Shown here piece after piece: positions 36,803 through 46,000 of a stretch of DNA of 64,000 nucleotides; positions within the stretch are counted from its first letter, which is position 1, and every line of letters begins with the position of its first letter. Source of the stretch: Clavibacter californiensis. GTDB lineage: Bacteria; Actinomycetota; Actinomycetes; Actinomycetales; Microbacteriaceae. The notes under the pieces were generated by a model. That model was not told where the DNA came from. It did not search any database and worked only from the letters and a program-made list of their open reading frames with translations. The position numbers were made by a program, and so were the translations under genes. Location: contig NZ_CP040792.1 in assembly GCF_021952865.1 (NCBI RefSeq), positions 744,001 to 808,000 of the forward strand, written 5' to 3'.

Positions 36803-38383
36803 TCACCATGGATCTTCCGCGTCCTCGTCGAGGTCGGGATCGGCGTCCGCCGCGATCATCTCGACGACCGTGTCGACCGTCAGCCACGGGCCATTGCTCA
36901 CCTCGCCGATCTTCTCGCGGTCCTTGAACACGACGATGCGGTCGCTCAGGCGGACGACCTCCTCGAGCTCCGACGAGATGTAGACGACAGCGATGCCCTC
37001 CTTCGCGAGCTGCGAGATGCGGGCCTGGATGTCGACCTTCGCGGCCATGTCGATCCCACGGCCCGGCTCGTCCAGCACGAGCACACGCGGCCGGGTCGCG
37101 AGGCAACGCGCGAGGACCACCTTCTGCTGGTTGCCGCCCGAGAGGGACCTGACCGGGATGTCCGGGTCGGCCGGCCGGATGTCGAGCATGTCGATGTACA
37201 TGCTGACCAGGTCGTCGCTCTCGGCGGACGAGAGCGGGTGGGCCCATCCGCGGCGGGCCTGGACGCCGAGCACGATGTTCTCCCGGAGCGACAGATCGCC
37301 GATGATCCCGTCCCGGTGACGGTCCTCGCTCACGTGCGCGATCCGGTTGCGGAGACCGGCGATCGGTCCGATCAACGGCGTCGGCTCTCCGTCGATGAAT
37401 ATGCGGCCCGAGTCGGAGCGTTCCACCCCGCTCAGGAGCGAGGCCAGCTCCGTGCGACCTGACCCTCGCAAGCCGGCGAAGCCGACGATCTCGCCTCGGT
37501 GCAGCTCCAGGTCGGTCGGGGCGACGGCTCCGCGGCGGCCGAGGGCCACGGCTTGGTAGAACGGGGGGCCGACGGGCTGTCGGCGATGTTCGCGACGGTC
37601 GGAGCCGATCCTGCGGAGCGCGTCGATGTCCTTCCCGATCATCTTGGCGATCAGCTCGGCCCGGTCCATCGATCGCGCGGGGTACTCGCCGACCGTGCTG
37701 CCGTCCCGCAGCACCGTGATGCGGTCGCTCAAGGTGAGGACCTGCTCGAGGAAGTGCGACACGAAGAGGATCGCCACGCCTCCGTCCCGCAGCTTCCGCA
37801 GCACGACGAAGAGCCGGGCGACGTCGCCGGCGTCCAGGCTCGACGTCGGCTCGTCGAGCAGGAGGACGCGGGGCCGGTCGACCATGGCGCGGCTGATCGC
37901 CACGAGCTGGCGGAGCGCGGGGGAGAGCGACCGGAGGGGGAGTCGGGGATCGAGATCGCCGAGGCCCAGCTCGCTGAGCATCTCGGCCGCGCGCTGGTGG
38001 GTTCGCGACCAGGAGATGCCGAACCCGCCGCGGAGCTCGTGTCCGAGCATCATGTTCTCGCCGATGCTGAGGTTGTCCGTGAGGCGCTCGTCCTGGAACA
38101 CCGCCGAGATGCCGGCCGATCTCGCGTCCGCGGGTCCGGAGAATGCGCGCTCGACCCCGTCGATCGCGATCACGCCGGCGTGGGGACGGTGGACGCCGGT
38201 GAGCGTCTTGATGAGCGTCGACTTGCCCGCGCCGTTCCCGCCCAGGAGCCCGTGGATCTCCCCGGGTACGAGGCGCAGGTGCGCCCCCGACAGGGCGGGA
38301 CCGGATTCGAAGTCCACCCGGATCCCGACCATCTCGACGATGGGATGGGGGTATCGCGGAGTCGTCCTCGACTGCGTGGCCAC
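36803..38383 (-). CDS. Orphan double ABC ATPase of the sugar-import class
   Basis: 526 aa, two fused nucleotide-binding domains, clearly paralogous to the 524-aa ATPase of the adjacent importer. First domain: Walker A GGNGAGKST (GEN in the relative), signature region LSPALRQLVAISR, Walker B VLLLDEPTSSLD. Second domain: GLRGSGRTEL, LSGGNQQKVVLAR, then VLVLDEPGRGID where TRGID is usual. No permease or binding-protein gene goes with it; it lies 85 bp after the LacI gene on the same strand and is probably cotranscribed. It may energise the neighbouring permeases in place of the cognate ATPase, or serve a distant transporter. The C-terminus ends in an acidic tail. Confidence 0.82.
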   Translation of the reverse strand: MATQSRTTPRYPHPIVEMVGIRVDFESGPALSGAHLRLVPGEIHGLLGGNGAGKSTLIKTLTGVHRPHAGVIAIDGVERAFSGPADARSAGISAVFQDERLTDNLSIGENMMLGHELRGGFGISWSRTHQRAAEMLSELGLGDLDPRLPLRSLSPALRQLVAISRAMVDRPRVLLLDEPTSSLDAGDVARLFVVLRKLRDGGVAILFVSHFLEQVLTLSDRITVLRDGSTVGEYPARSMDRAELIAKMIGKDIDALRRIGSDRREHRRQPVGPPFYQAVALGRRGAVAPTDLELHRGEIVGFAGLRGSGRTELASLLSGVERSDSGRIFIDGEPTPLIGPIAGLRNRIAHVSEDRHRDGIIGDLSLRENIVLGVQARRGWAHPLSSAESDDLVSMYIDMLDIRPADPDIPVRSLSGGNQQKVVLARCLATRPRVLVLDEPGRGIDMAAKVDIQARISQLAKEGIAVVYISSELEEVVRLSDRIVVFKDREKIGEVSNGPWLTVDTVVEMIAADADPDLDEDAEDPW

Positions 38384-38467
38384 GTGCCGTCCTCCGGTCG
38401 TGCGCGGCGCGGCATCGGGGCGCCGCGCGGGGTGCCGATGCTACGCGACGGGGGAGCTCACGGCCCC

Positions 38468-39478
38468 CTAGGCGGAGCCCCCGCGTGGTGGCGCGGTCGA
38501 TTCCCGGACAATCAGATGCGTCGCGATGCGGGTGCGCTGCGGGATCTCGTCGCCGCGTATCCGTGCGTGGATCACCTCGGCGACCGCCGTCCCCAGCTTG
38601 TCGAAGTCCTGCCGGATCGTCGTCAGCGGCGGGAGCATGTGGCGCGCGGTCGGCAGGTCGTCGAAGCCGATGATGCTGACGTCCTGGGGGACGCGGATGC
38701 CCCGTTCGACGAGTCCGTGGATCACGCCGAGGGCCATCTCGTCGCTGGCGACGACCATCGCGGTGAAGTCCGGGACGGTGGTCAGGCTGGAGGCGAAGTC
38801 GTAGCCGGAGTCGGAGGTCCAGTCGCCGATCACGATCGGGCGCTCCCGCATGCCCCAGGACTTCGCCCGCGAGTGGAACGCGCGTTCACGGGAACGGGCA
38901 TCGAGCCAGTCGAGTGGACCGGACATGTGCAGGACGTCGCGATGCCCCAGCGACGCCAGATGGTCGACGGCCTCGACCATGCCCGCCTGCTGATCCACCG
39001 AGACCGTGAGGAAGGTCGGGTCCTTCTCCGACTTCACCACGAGCGTCGGGATGCCGATGTCGATGGTGCGCAGGGCTGCGACCGACGAGGAGCGCGGCGC
39101 GATCACGCAGAGGGCGTCGATCCCGAGGCCGGTCAGGTGCTCGATGGCGTCGAGCGGGGTCATGTCCCGGTCGTTGTGCACGGCGACCGATGTGACGGAA
39201 TAGCCCTTCTCGCGCGCGGCCCGCTCGATCGCACGCAGCGTGCTGGACGGGCCGAACTCCGCACCGCTCTCGACCATCACGCCGATGCGCTGCGTGCGTC
39301 GGGTGACGAGCGACCGGGCCGCGACGTTGGGGCGGTAGTTCAGCTCGTCGACCGCCTGGAGCACCCTCTGCCGCGTCGAGTCCTTGATGTTGGGGTGCCC
39401 GTTCAAGACGCGCGAGACGGTCATGTGCGAGACGCCCGCGATGGCGGCGACCTGCTTGAGGCCCGGGCGACCAGCCAC
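38468..39478 (-). CDS. LacI-family transcriptional regulator (likely regulator of the five operator sites)
   Basis: 336 aa. The open frame is longer, but the GTG at 39478 is best: GGAGGGG lies 8 bases before it and the protein then begins VAGRPGLKQVAAIAG, the standard LacI start. Helix-turn-helix VSHMTVSRVLNG with hinge helix around YRPNVAARSLVTRR; residues about 65-330 form the sugar-binding domain (IGVMVESGAEFG, GHRDVLHMSGPLDWL, ASDEMALGVIHGL, IIGFDDLPTARHMLPPLTTI). It lies between the importer genes and the GH-A enzyme and is the closest candidate to bind TGTTCACGGTAACA. Typically such proteins repress until a sugar binds. No operator copy was found in front of its own gene. Confidence 0.88.
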   Translation of the reverse strand: MAGRPGLKQVAAIAGVSHMTVSRVLNGHPNIKDSTRQRVLQAVDELNYRPNVAARSLVTRRTQRIGVMVESGAEFGPSSTLRAIERAAREKGYSVTSVAVHNDRDMTPLDAIEHLTGLGIDALCVIAPRSSSVAALRTIDIGIPTLVVKSEKDPTFLTVSVDQQAGMVEAVDHLASLGHRDVLHMSGPLDWLDARSRERAFHSRAKSWGMRERPIVIGDWTSDSGYDFASSLTTVPDFTAMVVASDEMALGVIHGLVERGIRVPQDVSIIGFDDLPTARHMLPPLTTIRQDFDKLGTAVAEVIHARIRGDEIPQRTRIATHLIVRESTAPPRGGSA

Positions 39479-39718
39479 CACCACGACCCCCTCCGCTCTC
39501 CGGGCGAGCGCACCGCAGACGAGCGAGCGAGCGGGCGGGCGAGGAGCGCGCTCCGCCCACCTCCTAGAGCATAGCCAGGCGTCTGCGCGGCAGCTGCGGA
39601 GCCGCCCCCACCCCGCCGCGCCCTCCCGATGCTCGCCGGCATCGGCGTCCGCCCGCACTCGATCTCGGCCGCCTCCCCTCGGAGGCGGCCACCACATCCC
39701 GAAGGCCCAGGTGAGGCC

Positions 39719-40600
39719 TCAGCTCGCCTCCCGGCTCGTCGACTCGGGGAGCAGGAACCGTACCTCCCAGTCGTCGAGCGGCAGGCCGGAGGAGGAGATG
39801 CGCTCCCGGATCGCGGCCTGCTCCCGCTCCGGCGCGACGATCTGGACCGTGGCGACGCCGTCGATCCGAGACGCCCCGTCGTCCGCCCATAAGGCGGCGA
39901 CGTCGTGCTCCTCGACGAGGTCGCGGAGCAGGGTCGCGTACCGGTCGTGGTCGCCGGGATCGGCGGTCATGCCGAGCGTCGCCGCACTGATCTCGACGGG
40001 CACGTCGTCGGGGAGCCCGGCGGCTTCCCGGAGATCGTCCGCGCGGGCGACGAGCGGGAGCAGGGAGAGGAGCCCGTCCGGCTCCTCCTCGGTCTGGACG
40101 AGCGTGAACTGACCGCGATCCCCGATCATCGGCTGGATGTCCATGCCGGGGACCGTCTCGCCGATCGCGTCGGTCAGCCGTTCGATGTCGTATCCGAAGT
40201 CGATGCAGGTGGGCGAGGAGGCAGTCCGAGACGGCAGCGTCCCGGCGGTGTGCGCGGAGACGGAGGCCCCCTCATCGGTGGCGATCCGCACCGACCACGA
40301 GACCGTGCCCTGGTACTCCGTCGTGCATGTCGCGTCGAGGAGCTCGGAGAGGCCCTCCGGATCGACGTCCAGGTCGATGCGCGACATCGCGTCGGAGAAG
40401 GTGGGCGCTTCGACCCACCGTTCGGAATCGCGGACCTCCACGCCGGGCAGGTCGGCCATCCGCGTGGTCAGGTGGTCGAAGCCCGCATCCCGTCGCTCGA
40501 AGTGCGTCTCGTCGATGCTCCACCCGACGATGATCAGCGCGCCCGAGAGGACGCCGACTCCGAGGAGCCCGAGGACGGTGGTTCTCATCCATCTCGCCAT
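39719..40600 (-). CDS. Membrane-anchored hypothetical protein
   Basis: 293 aa, not assigned to a family. It has a single N-terminal membrane segment (TTVLGLLGVGVLSGALIIVGW) followed by an acidic extracytoplasmic domain with two cysteines (DATCTTEYQ, SSPTCIDFG) that may form a disulfide. There is no lipobox. The start ATG at 40600 was chosen for its position just before the membrane segment; the ribosome-binding site is poor, and an in-frame ATG four codons later is an alternative. Composition looks truly coding and native. It lies between the LacI gene and the GH-A enzyme terminator, with no clear operon partner. Confidence 0.6.
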   Translation of the reverse strand: MARWMRTTVLGLLGVGVLSGALIIVGWSIDETHFERRDAGFDHLTTRMADLPGVEVRDSERWVEAPTFSDAMSRIDLDVDPEGLSELLDATCTTEYQGTVSWSVRIATDEGASVSAHTAGTLPSRTASSPTCIDFGYDIERLTDAIGETVPGMDIQPMIGDRGQFTLVQTEEEPDGLLSLLPLVARADDLREAAGLPDDVPVEISAATLGMTADPGDHDRYATLLRDLVEEHDVAALWADDGASRIDGVATVQIVAPEREQAAIRERISSSGLPLDDWEVRFLLPESTSREAS

Positions 40601-40781
40601 GCTCGAGGATCCCACCAGGCGTCCGCGGGACGCCAGAGCTGCCCATGGACGGCGGGAGAACATTCGGTTGTCGAGCCGCGACGCCACAGCGACCGCACTG
40701 AGCGCCATCTCCTGCGTCTCGCCGGCGTCAGGCCATGCGATGGCGAGGCCGGCGTCGGGTGTCGAGTCCTCCATGAGACGG

Positions 40782-40827
40782 CACGGGTGGGGTGGTGAAC
40801 ACGTTCGTGGTCACCACCCCACCCGTG
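40782..40827 (-). terminator. Strong terminator after the GH-A enzyme gene
   Basis: Perfect 17-bp stem (CACGGGTGGGGTGGTGA on the left arm) with a 12-base loop, starting 5 bases after the stop codon of the leftward 1316-aa gene. It is the longest perfect stem I saw in the window. Confidence 0.8.
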
Positions 40828-40832
40828 AGGGG

Positions 40833-43800
40833 TCAGCGGCAGGCGGTCGCGGCGTAGCCGGGCTTCGCGGCTCCTGTCGTCTGGCCGTCGCTCCCGGTCG
40901 CGCTCACGTCGAGCGAGCCCGCGGTGATGGACTTGCTGTCCGTCGTGAAGGCACTGCTGACCGTCTTGCCGCGAGGGACGGACGGGTGGGTGACACGCCC
41001 CCACGGGGACTCGACGGTGATGTCCGCGGTCGCACCGGTCGTGTTGGTCACACGTCCGGTGACAGTGACCTTGCCCGCGGCGCAACGCGCGACCGCTGAT
41101 GACAGCACGGTCGCCGCCGTCGGCGAGGCCACGAACGGGGTGATCGTGATCTTGTCGAGGTTCGGCGCGTACTGCGACGTGAGCAGCACGCCGGGGAACG
41201 TGTCGGAGAGGTACGTCTTCCCATCGAAACCCGGGAGCTCCTTGGACGTGATCGAGATGACGTTCGCTCCCTTCTTGAGGGTCACCGGGACGGTCAGCTC
41301 CCACAGCTGGTTCTGGTGGAACGTGTGCGGGAAGAGGACCTTCTGCGTCGCACCGTTGATGGTGACGTCGGCGTGGCGGGCGAGGGGATCCGGGTTGTAG
41401 TGCGTCGCGGGGGACTGCTCCTCGTTGGAGTAGCGGAACGTCAGTGCGTAGGTTCCGTCCGCTTTCGCCTGGATGTCGGGGAACGTGACCGAGGAGTCGC
41501 CGGAGCGACCGCCGCCGATGCTCCCGACGGCCTTGCCGCCGGATGCGAGCGACAGGTCACGCACGACCGCGGGCCCTTCGATGGTGGCGGCTTCCGCTTC
41601 ATAGGAGGTGGACGCCTGCGCGCCGACAGCGGAGCCGATGACGACGCGGTCGACGCGGAGCGATCCGCCCGTGCCGATGACCTCGATCTTGTTGACGCCG
41701 CCGGAGAGGAACACCTGCTTCGTGGTGCTCTTGCCGACCGTGCCCACATCGACGCCGTTCACGTGGAGCTTCCCCGTGCCCCCGCCGAGCGTGTCGACGG
41801 TGAGAGACGACGGCGCGTCCTCGCTGCTGTACGCCCACATGACGCTGGCGGCTCCTGCCTTGAGCTTCACGGTCCCGGATCCCGATGCTCCTGCGCGGGT
41901 GTAGTCGGTCTGCGCGCCCGTGGTCAACGATCCGAGCTCGGCCTCGTAGATGGTCGAGCCCGCGGTGGTGCTGGGCAGTGACAGCTCGATCTTGTCGACG
42001 ATGCCGTCACCGATGGTGCCCGCGGTCCCGGCGAGGTTCTTCGCCGAGAGGCTGATGGTGTGGGTGCCGGCGGTGAGTCGCACCTTCGTGTCCACGTGGT
42101 CCCAGACGACGAACTTGTACGCGAGCGGCAGGTAGATCTCCTGCTCTGCCGCACCGTCGACGGTGAGGAAGGTGTTGATGGGCCCCTGGGTGGCGTTGGC
42201 CGCGAAAGTGTTCTGCGACCCGCCGAAGACGCTGAGGTCGTACTCGCCGTCCTTCGGGACCGTGACCTGGAAGTCCGTCTTCAGGTCCCCACCCGTGCGG
42301 AAGCCGCCGATGTCGCGGCCGCCGGACGTGTAGAACCCGCCGACGTTGCTGGGGGAGCCCTCGGGGCCGTTGAGGAAGCGCTGGCCGGTGAAGGCGGCGT
42401 CCTCGGCCTCGTACTTCTCTCGGAACTGCACAGGCGAGGAGGACGGGGAGGTCGCCTTGGCGCCGGGGGTCAGGATGACCTCGTAGGCGGAGTCGATGTC
42501 CAGCGCCGGGAGGGATCCGCCGAAGTCCAGTGCGATGGCTCCGTCGACGACCTTCGCGTCGAACTCCTTGACGGTCTCCGGTTCACGGGAGTCGCCCACC
42601 TGTCCGGTCCAACGGATCTCGTTGACCTTGACGTGCACCTTCGAGCCGAAGGTCTTCGTGGGGATGCGGTCGAAGAAGACGGAATGCTGGCCCTCGGAGC
42701 CCCCGAACAGCGCGCGCGCCTGCTTCTTCTCCGTGTCGAGAGTGGAGACGCCCTGAAGCGTGTAGCTCTCTCCGGGTTTCGGCGGCGTGACGGCGACGGT
42801 CTTGCCGCTCATCTGCGCGTACGAGTTGAGCAGCCACCACTGGCCGTTGGCACGGTTCGCCTGGACGGCGGAGTCGCTGAGGTTGCCGTCGATGTTCCAG
42901 TAGGCGATGTCGCCGTCGACCTTCTTGTCCTCGATGGCGCTGATCCACTGGATCATCTGACCGGGAACGGAGGTGTGGTAGTTGAAGGCGTACTCGTTGA
43001 GGTTGATCGGCAGGTGCTTGCCGGCGAAGCGCGTGCCGGTGAACAGCTCGTCCTCCCACTCGCGGTACCGGTCGACGTTCTTGCGGATCTCGCCGGGCGC
43101 GCTGAGCTCGTGCCAGGTCATCACCTCGGGAAGGGTGCCGGCCTCGATGGTGTGGGTCATGAAGCCCCGCACCTGGTCGTAGAGGACGCTGGTGTTCGGC
43201 CCCGCGATGCGCGCGTCGGGCATCTTGCCCTTGATCAGCGCGTGGGCGCGGTCCCAGGCGGAGAAGAAGTCCGTCGGGTCGTCCAGCCAGCTGACACCGT
43301 CATAGCTCCACTCGCCGGTGCCGAACATGTTGCCCTCAGGCTCGTTGAAGGGGACGAAGACGATGTTGTCCTGGTACTCCTTCGGCATCTGGAGCACCTG
43401 GTCGACCTGGGTGCCGATCTTCCCGAGGAAGTCGTCGAGCTTCGCCTCCGGGGTGTCTCCCGGCCACTGGTACGGGAATCCGCGGTAGATGTCGGTCATG
43501 TAGATGTACGTGTCGCCGTCGGAGGCGTCGGTGACGGCCTTCGCGACGTCGAGGGCGTCCGCTCCCGGGTGCTGGGGGCCGTCCTGGGCCTTGGTCGAGA
43601 CGGTGCGCAGGTCGATGCCCTCGAGCAGGTTCTTCGAGGGGAGGCCCTGCCCGTACACACCGTAGAGGGTGCCGGAGGCGCCGCCCATGAAGTCCCCGGT
43701 GGTCGTGCCGAGGTCGATGGTGAGCTCGCCCGGCAGGCGGACGGTGACGGTGGCGGTGACCGGGGTGCCGGTCTCGGTCGCCTCGCCGCGCACCGTGAAG

Positions 43801-44783
43801 GAGCCGCGCTTCGCGTACGCGGAGGCGGGGATCTCGTCCCAGGTCACGGCGATGGGTCGGGTGACGCCGTCGGAGTAGAGCGCGGGGACGCCCGGGAGCT
43901 CGGGTGCTGTCCCGATCGCGGTCGTCACCGCCACCTCGGTCGGGGTGACCTCGGTGACGGTCGGTACGAGATCGCCGGCGAGTCCGCGGACCTGCGCTGC
44001 GGAGAGGGCTTGGTCGTAGACCCGGAAGTCGTCGATGGCGCCGTCGTAGTAGGGGTGCACGTCCCAGAGCGCCCGGCCGATGTTGCCGCTCTTCGATGCG
44101 GATGCGGAGTAGAGCTGGGCTGCCAGGTCGACCGAGGCGGGTGCCGTGGCGACCTGCAGGCCGTTGACGTACAGGACGATGTCCGTGCCGTCCATGGTCG
44201 CGGTGACGTTGACCCACTGGTCCTTCTGCAGCGGGCCCGTGCTGGAGGCGCCGGTCTCCCCGCCCTCACGGAGCTGCTTGATGATCGCGCGGGCAGCGCC
44301 GTCGCCGTCGCGGAACGACGGCGCGAACGCGGAGGCTGCGTCGGGGCTGATGCCGAGGCACCAGAGCCACTGGAACCCGCCGGTCCCCGACCACTGCGTC
44401 CACGCGGAGACGGTGGTCTGCGTCACGCCGTCGAAGAGGCCGTTGGGGACGGTGATGTACGGCGCGGTCGATGAGTCCGCCGCTCCGCCGGGGAGGTCGA
44501 TGGCGCGTGTTCCGGCCTTGCGGCCCGGGACGAACGACGCTCCGGCGCTGTTGACGACCGTCCCGTCGAGGCTGCTGGGGGAGAGGTCGGTGACGGTGTC
44601 ACCGGGGGTCTGGCCCTCTTCGAAGTCGTACTGCAGCACCAGCGCGTCTGCGGGGATGGTCGCATCGACTGCGGCGGTGGCCGGGTCGCCGGGGAGGGCG
44701 ACGACGAGGGCGGCGATGGTCGCCGCGCTCAGTGTGAGGGCGAGCGGACGAGTGCCGCGTCGCCGGGGGGACGTCTTTGTCAC
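40833..44783 (-). CDS. Secreted clan-GH-A-like glycosidase with LamG, Ig-like and CBM domains
   Basis: 1316 aa, the largest protein in the window. Signal peptide (LALTLSAATIAALVVALPG, cleavage near TAAVD); LamG (about 45-265); Ig-like (about 275-365); a TIM-barrel-like catalytic region (about 370-700) with a probable acid/base Glu481 in PFNEPEGN and nucleophile Glu597 in NLNEYAFN, the order and spacing (116 residues) expected for clan GH-A; then two or three CBM6/35-like beta-sandwich modules (about 800-1225, with YEAEDA and YEAELG starts), and the Cys-bracketed C-terminal domain (RCAAGK ... TACR). The family number is uncertain (GH39 or a related family). A different palindromic operator lies upstream, next to a second LacI gene. 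Confidence 0.78.
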   Translation of the reverse strand: MTKTSPRRRGTRPLALTLSAATIAALVVALPGDPATAAVDATIPADALVLQYDFEEGQTPGDTVTDLSPSSLDGTVVNSAGASFVPGRKAGTRAIDLPGGAADSSTAPYITVPNGLFDGVTQTTVSAWTQWSGTGGFQWLWCLGISPDAASAFAPSFRDGDGAARAIIKQLREGGETGASSTGPLQKDQWVNVTATMDGTDIVLYVNGLQVATAPASVDLAAQLYSASASKSGNIGRALWDVHPYYDGAIDDFRVYDQALSAAQVRGLAGDLVPTVTEVTPTEVAVTTAIGTAPELPGVPALYSDGVTRPIAVTWDEIPASAYAKRGSFTVRGEATETGTPVTATVTVRLPGELTIDLGTTTGDFMGGASGTLYGVYGQGLPSKNLLEGIDLRTVSTKAQDGPQHPGADALDVAKAVTDASDGDTYIYMTDIYRGFPYQWPGDTPEAKLDDFLGKIGTQVDQVLQMPKEYQDNIVFVPFNEPEGNMFGTGEWSYDGVSWLDDPTDFFSAWDRAHALIKGKMPDARIAGPNTSVLYDQVRGFMTHTIEAGTLPEVMTWHELSAPGEIRKNVDRYREWEDELFTGTRFAGKHLPINLNEYAFNYHTSVPGQMIQWISAIEDKKVDGDIAYWNIDGNLSDSAVQANRANGQWWLLNSYAQMSGKTVAVTPPKPGESYTLQGVSTLDTEKKQARALFGGSEGQHSVFFDRIPTKTFGSKVHVKVNEIRWTGQVGDSREPETVKEFDAKVVDGAIALDFGGSLPALDIDSAYEVILTPGAKATSPSSSPVQFREKYEAEDAAFTGQRFLNGPEGSPSNVGGFYTSGGRDIGGFRTGGDLKTDFQVTVPKDGEYDLSVFGGSQNTFAANATQGPINTFLTVDGAAEQEIYLPLAYKFVVWDHVDTKVRLTAGTHTISLSAKNLAGTAGTIGDGIVDKIELSLPSTTAGSTIYEAELGSLTTGAQTDYTRAGASGSGTVKLKAGAASVMWAYSSEDAPSSLTVDTLGGGTGKLHVNGVDVGTVGKSTTKQVFLSGGVNKIEVIGTGGSLRVDRVVIGSAVGAQASTSYEAEAATIEGPAVVRDLSLASGGKAVGSIGGGRSGDSSVTFPDIQAKADGTYALTFRYSNEEQSPATHYNPDPLARHADVTINGATQKVLFPHTFHQNQLWELTVPVTLKKGANVISITSKELPGFDGKTYLSDTFPGVLLTSQYAPNLDKITITPFVASPTAATVLSSAVARCAAGKVTVTGRVTNTTGATADITVESPWGRVTHPSVPRGKTVSSAFTTDSKSITAGSLDVSATGSDGQTTGAAKPGYAATACR

Positions 44784-44856
44784 CTGGGATCCCTTTCTGC
44801 GAGGAAGACCGGTGGTCGACTGGATGGTCGGCGCAGGGGCGGCTGTAGGTTCCGCA

Positions 44857-44870
44857 TCGAACCGGTTCGA
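44857..44870 (-). promoter_or_regulatory. Perfect palindrome TCGAACCGGTTCGA, candidate LacI operator
   Basis: 14-bp perfect palindrome with the AACCGGTT core typical of LacI-family sites, 74-87 bases upstream of the GH-A enzyme ATG and downstream of a -10-like TATGGT on the minus strand. The divergently placed core differs from the TGTTCACGGTAACA sites, so another regulator is expected; the neighbouring LacI gene at 44990-46000 is the obvious candidate. Confidence 0.65.
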
Positions 44871-44989
44871 CGACCATAGGTTCGTTCACGGCCAGGACGC
44901 AAGGGCAGCACCGGATCCGGGGCGGGATCGACCGCCGCAGCCGTCCTCGGTCGAGGCATGGATGAGGTGTGAGCGACGAGCGGCGATGT

Positions 44990-46000
44990 CTATCGCGGGA
45001 GGACGCTTCCTCGGTCGACCAGCCGGGCTTCCAGGAGCGTGACGCTCGGCTGTGCAGGGGATCGGGGATCGGCGATGCGATCGACGAGCAGGTCGACGAC
45101 TCGCGCCGCGAGCTCCGCCGGCCCGGTCTCGATGTAGCTGTAGGGGACGGAGAAGTCGCGCGCGAACCCGGCGGAGTGCAGGGTGATGACCGACAGGTCC
45201 CGGGGGACCGACACGCCGCGTCTGCCGAGGATGCCGGGCAGCATCGCCGCCGTCCGGTCGCTGTGCACGATCAGAGCGGTCGTGTCGGGTTCCTCGTCCA
45301 GGAGCGCGGCGACCATCGGCTCGATGCTCTCGGCGGTCGTCTCCGCATGGCGCACGCGCAGGTCCATGCCGAGGCTCCCTGCTGCCGCGAGTGCCGTGTC
45401 GCGGAAGCGCCATCCGTAGGTCCCGCCTCGCTCGAACACGTGTCGCGGGGGCACGATCATGGCGACCGCGTCATGTCCGAGTCCGCGCAGGTGCTCGAGC
45501 GTGACCGTCGCGGCTTCCGCGAAGTCGAGGTCGAAGACGTCGATGCCGGTCGGGTCCTGCGGCAGTCCGATCACCACCCCGGGCTGGCGGCCTCGGCGGA
45601 GGATCGGAAGGCGGTCGTCGTCCGTGGAGACGCTGAGCAGGATCACCCCGTCGACCATGCCGGCGCTCATCACCCGGGCGAGAGCCGAGGCGCCGTCGCG
45701 CTCGGTGACCATCAGGATGTCGTAGCCCAGCAGACGCGCCCGTGCGGTGACGGGGAGGACGTACTCCATCATCGCCGGCGCGAACTCGTCCGGGTCGAAG
45801 TGGACCAGCAGCCCCAGCACCATCGTCCGTTGGGTGGCCAGGGCGCGCGCTCCCGCGTTGACCGTGAAGTCCAGCGAGCGGATCGCGTCCTGGATGCGCT
45901 GCTGCGTCTCCAGCGAGATCGCGCGCTTGCCGGACAGCGCGTAGGAGACGGTGCTGCGCGAGACGCCGGCGGCTCTCGCCACATCGCCGATGGTGGCCAC
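44990..46000 (-). CDS. LacI-family transcriptional regulator, second
   Basis: 336 aa. GTG start at 46000 with AGGAG in front. N-terminal helix-turn-helix (VARAAGVSRSTVSYALSGKR) and hinge; periplasmic-binding-protein-like effector domain (LGLLVHFDPDEFAPAMMEYV, DGVILLSVSTDDDRLPIL, HSDRTAAMLPGILGRRG). The recognition helix SRSTVSYALS differs from that of the other LacI protein (SHMTVSRVLN), which agrees with the two different operators in the region. It lies immediately upstream of the GH-A enzyme gene on the same strand, with a 206-bp gap containing the palindrome, and most likely controls that gene. The inducer is unknown. Confidence 0.87.
   Translation of the reverse strand: MATIGDVARAAGVSRSTVSYALSGKRAISLETQQRIQDAIRSLDFTVNAGARALATQRTMVLGLLVHFDPDEFAPAMMEYVLPVTARARLLGYDILMVTERDGASALARVMSAGMVDGVILLSVSTDDDRLPILRRGRQPGVVIGLPQDPTGIDVFDLDFAEAATVTLEHLRGLGHDAVAMIVPPRHVFERGGTYGWRFRDTALAAAGSLGMDLRVRHAETTAESIEPMVAALLDEEPDTTALIVHSDRTAAMLPGILGRRGVSVPRDLSVITLHSAGFARDFSVPYSYIETGPAELAARVVDLLVDRIADPRSPAQPSVTLLEARLVDRGSVLPR

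Noticed and set aside
44883-44896. GTTCACGGCC upstream of the GH-A gene as a shared operator
   Set aside because: Right half GTAACA is absent, and the gene has a better separate palindrome at 44857.
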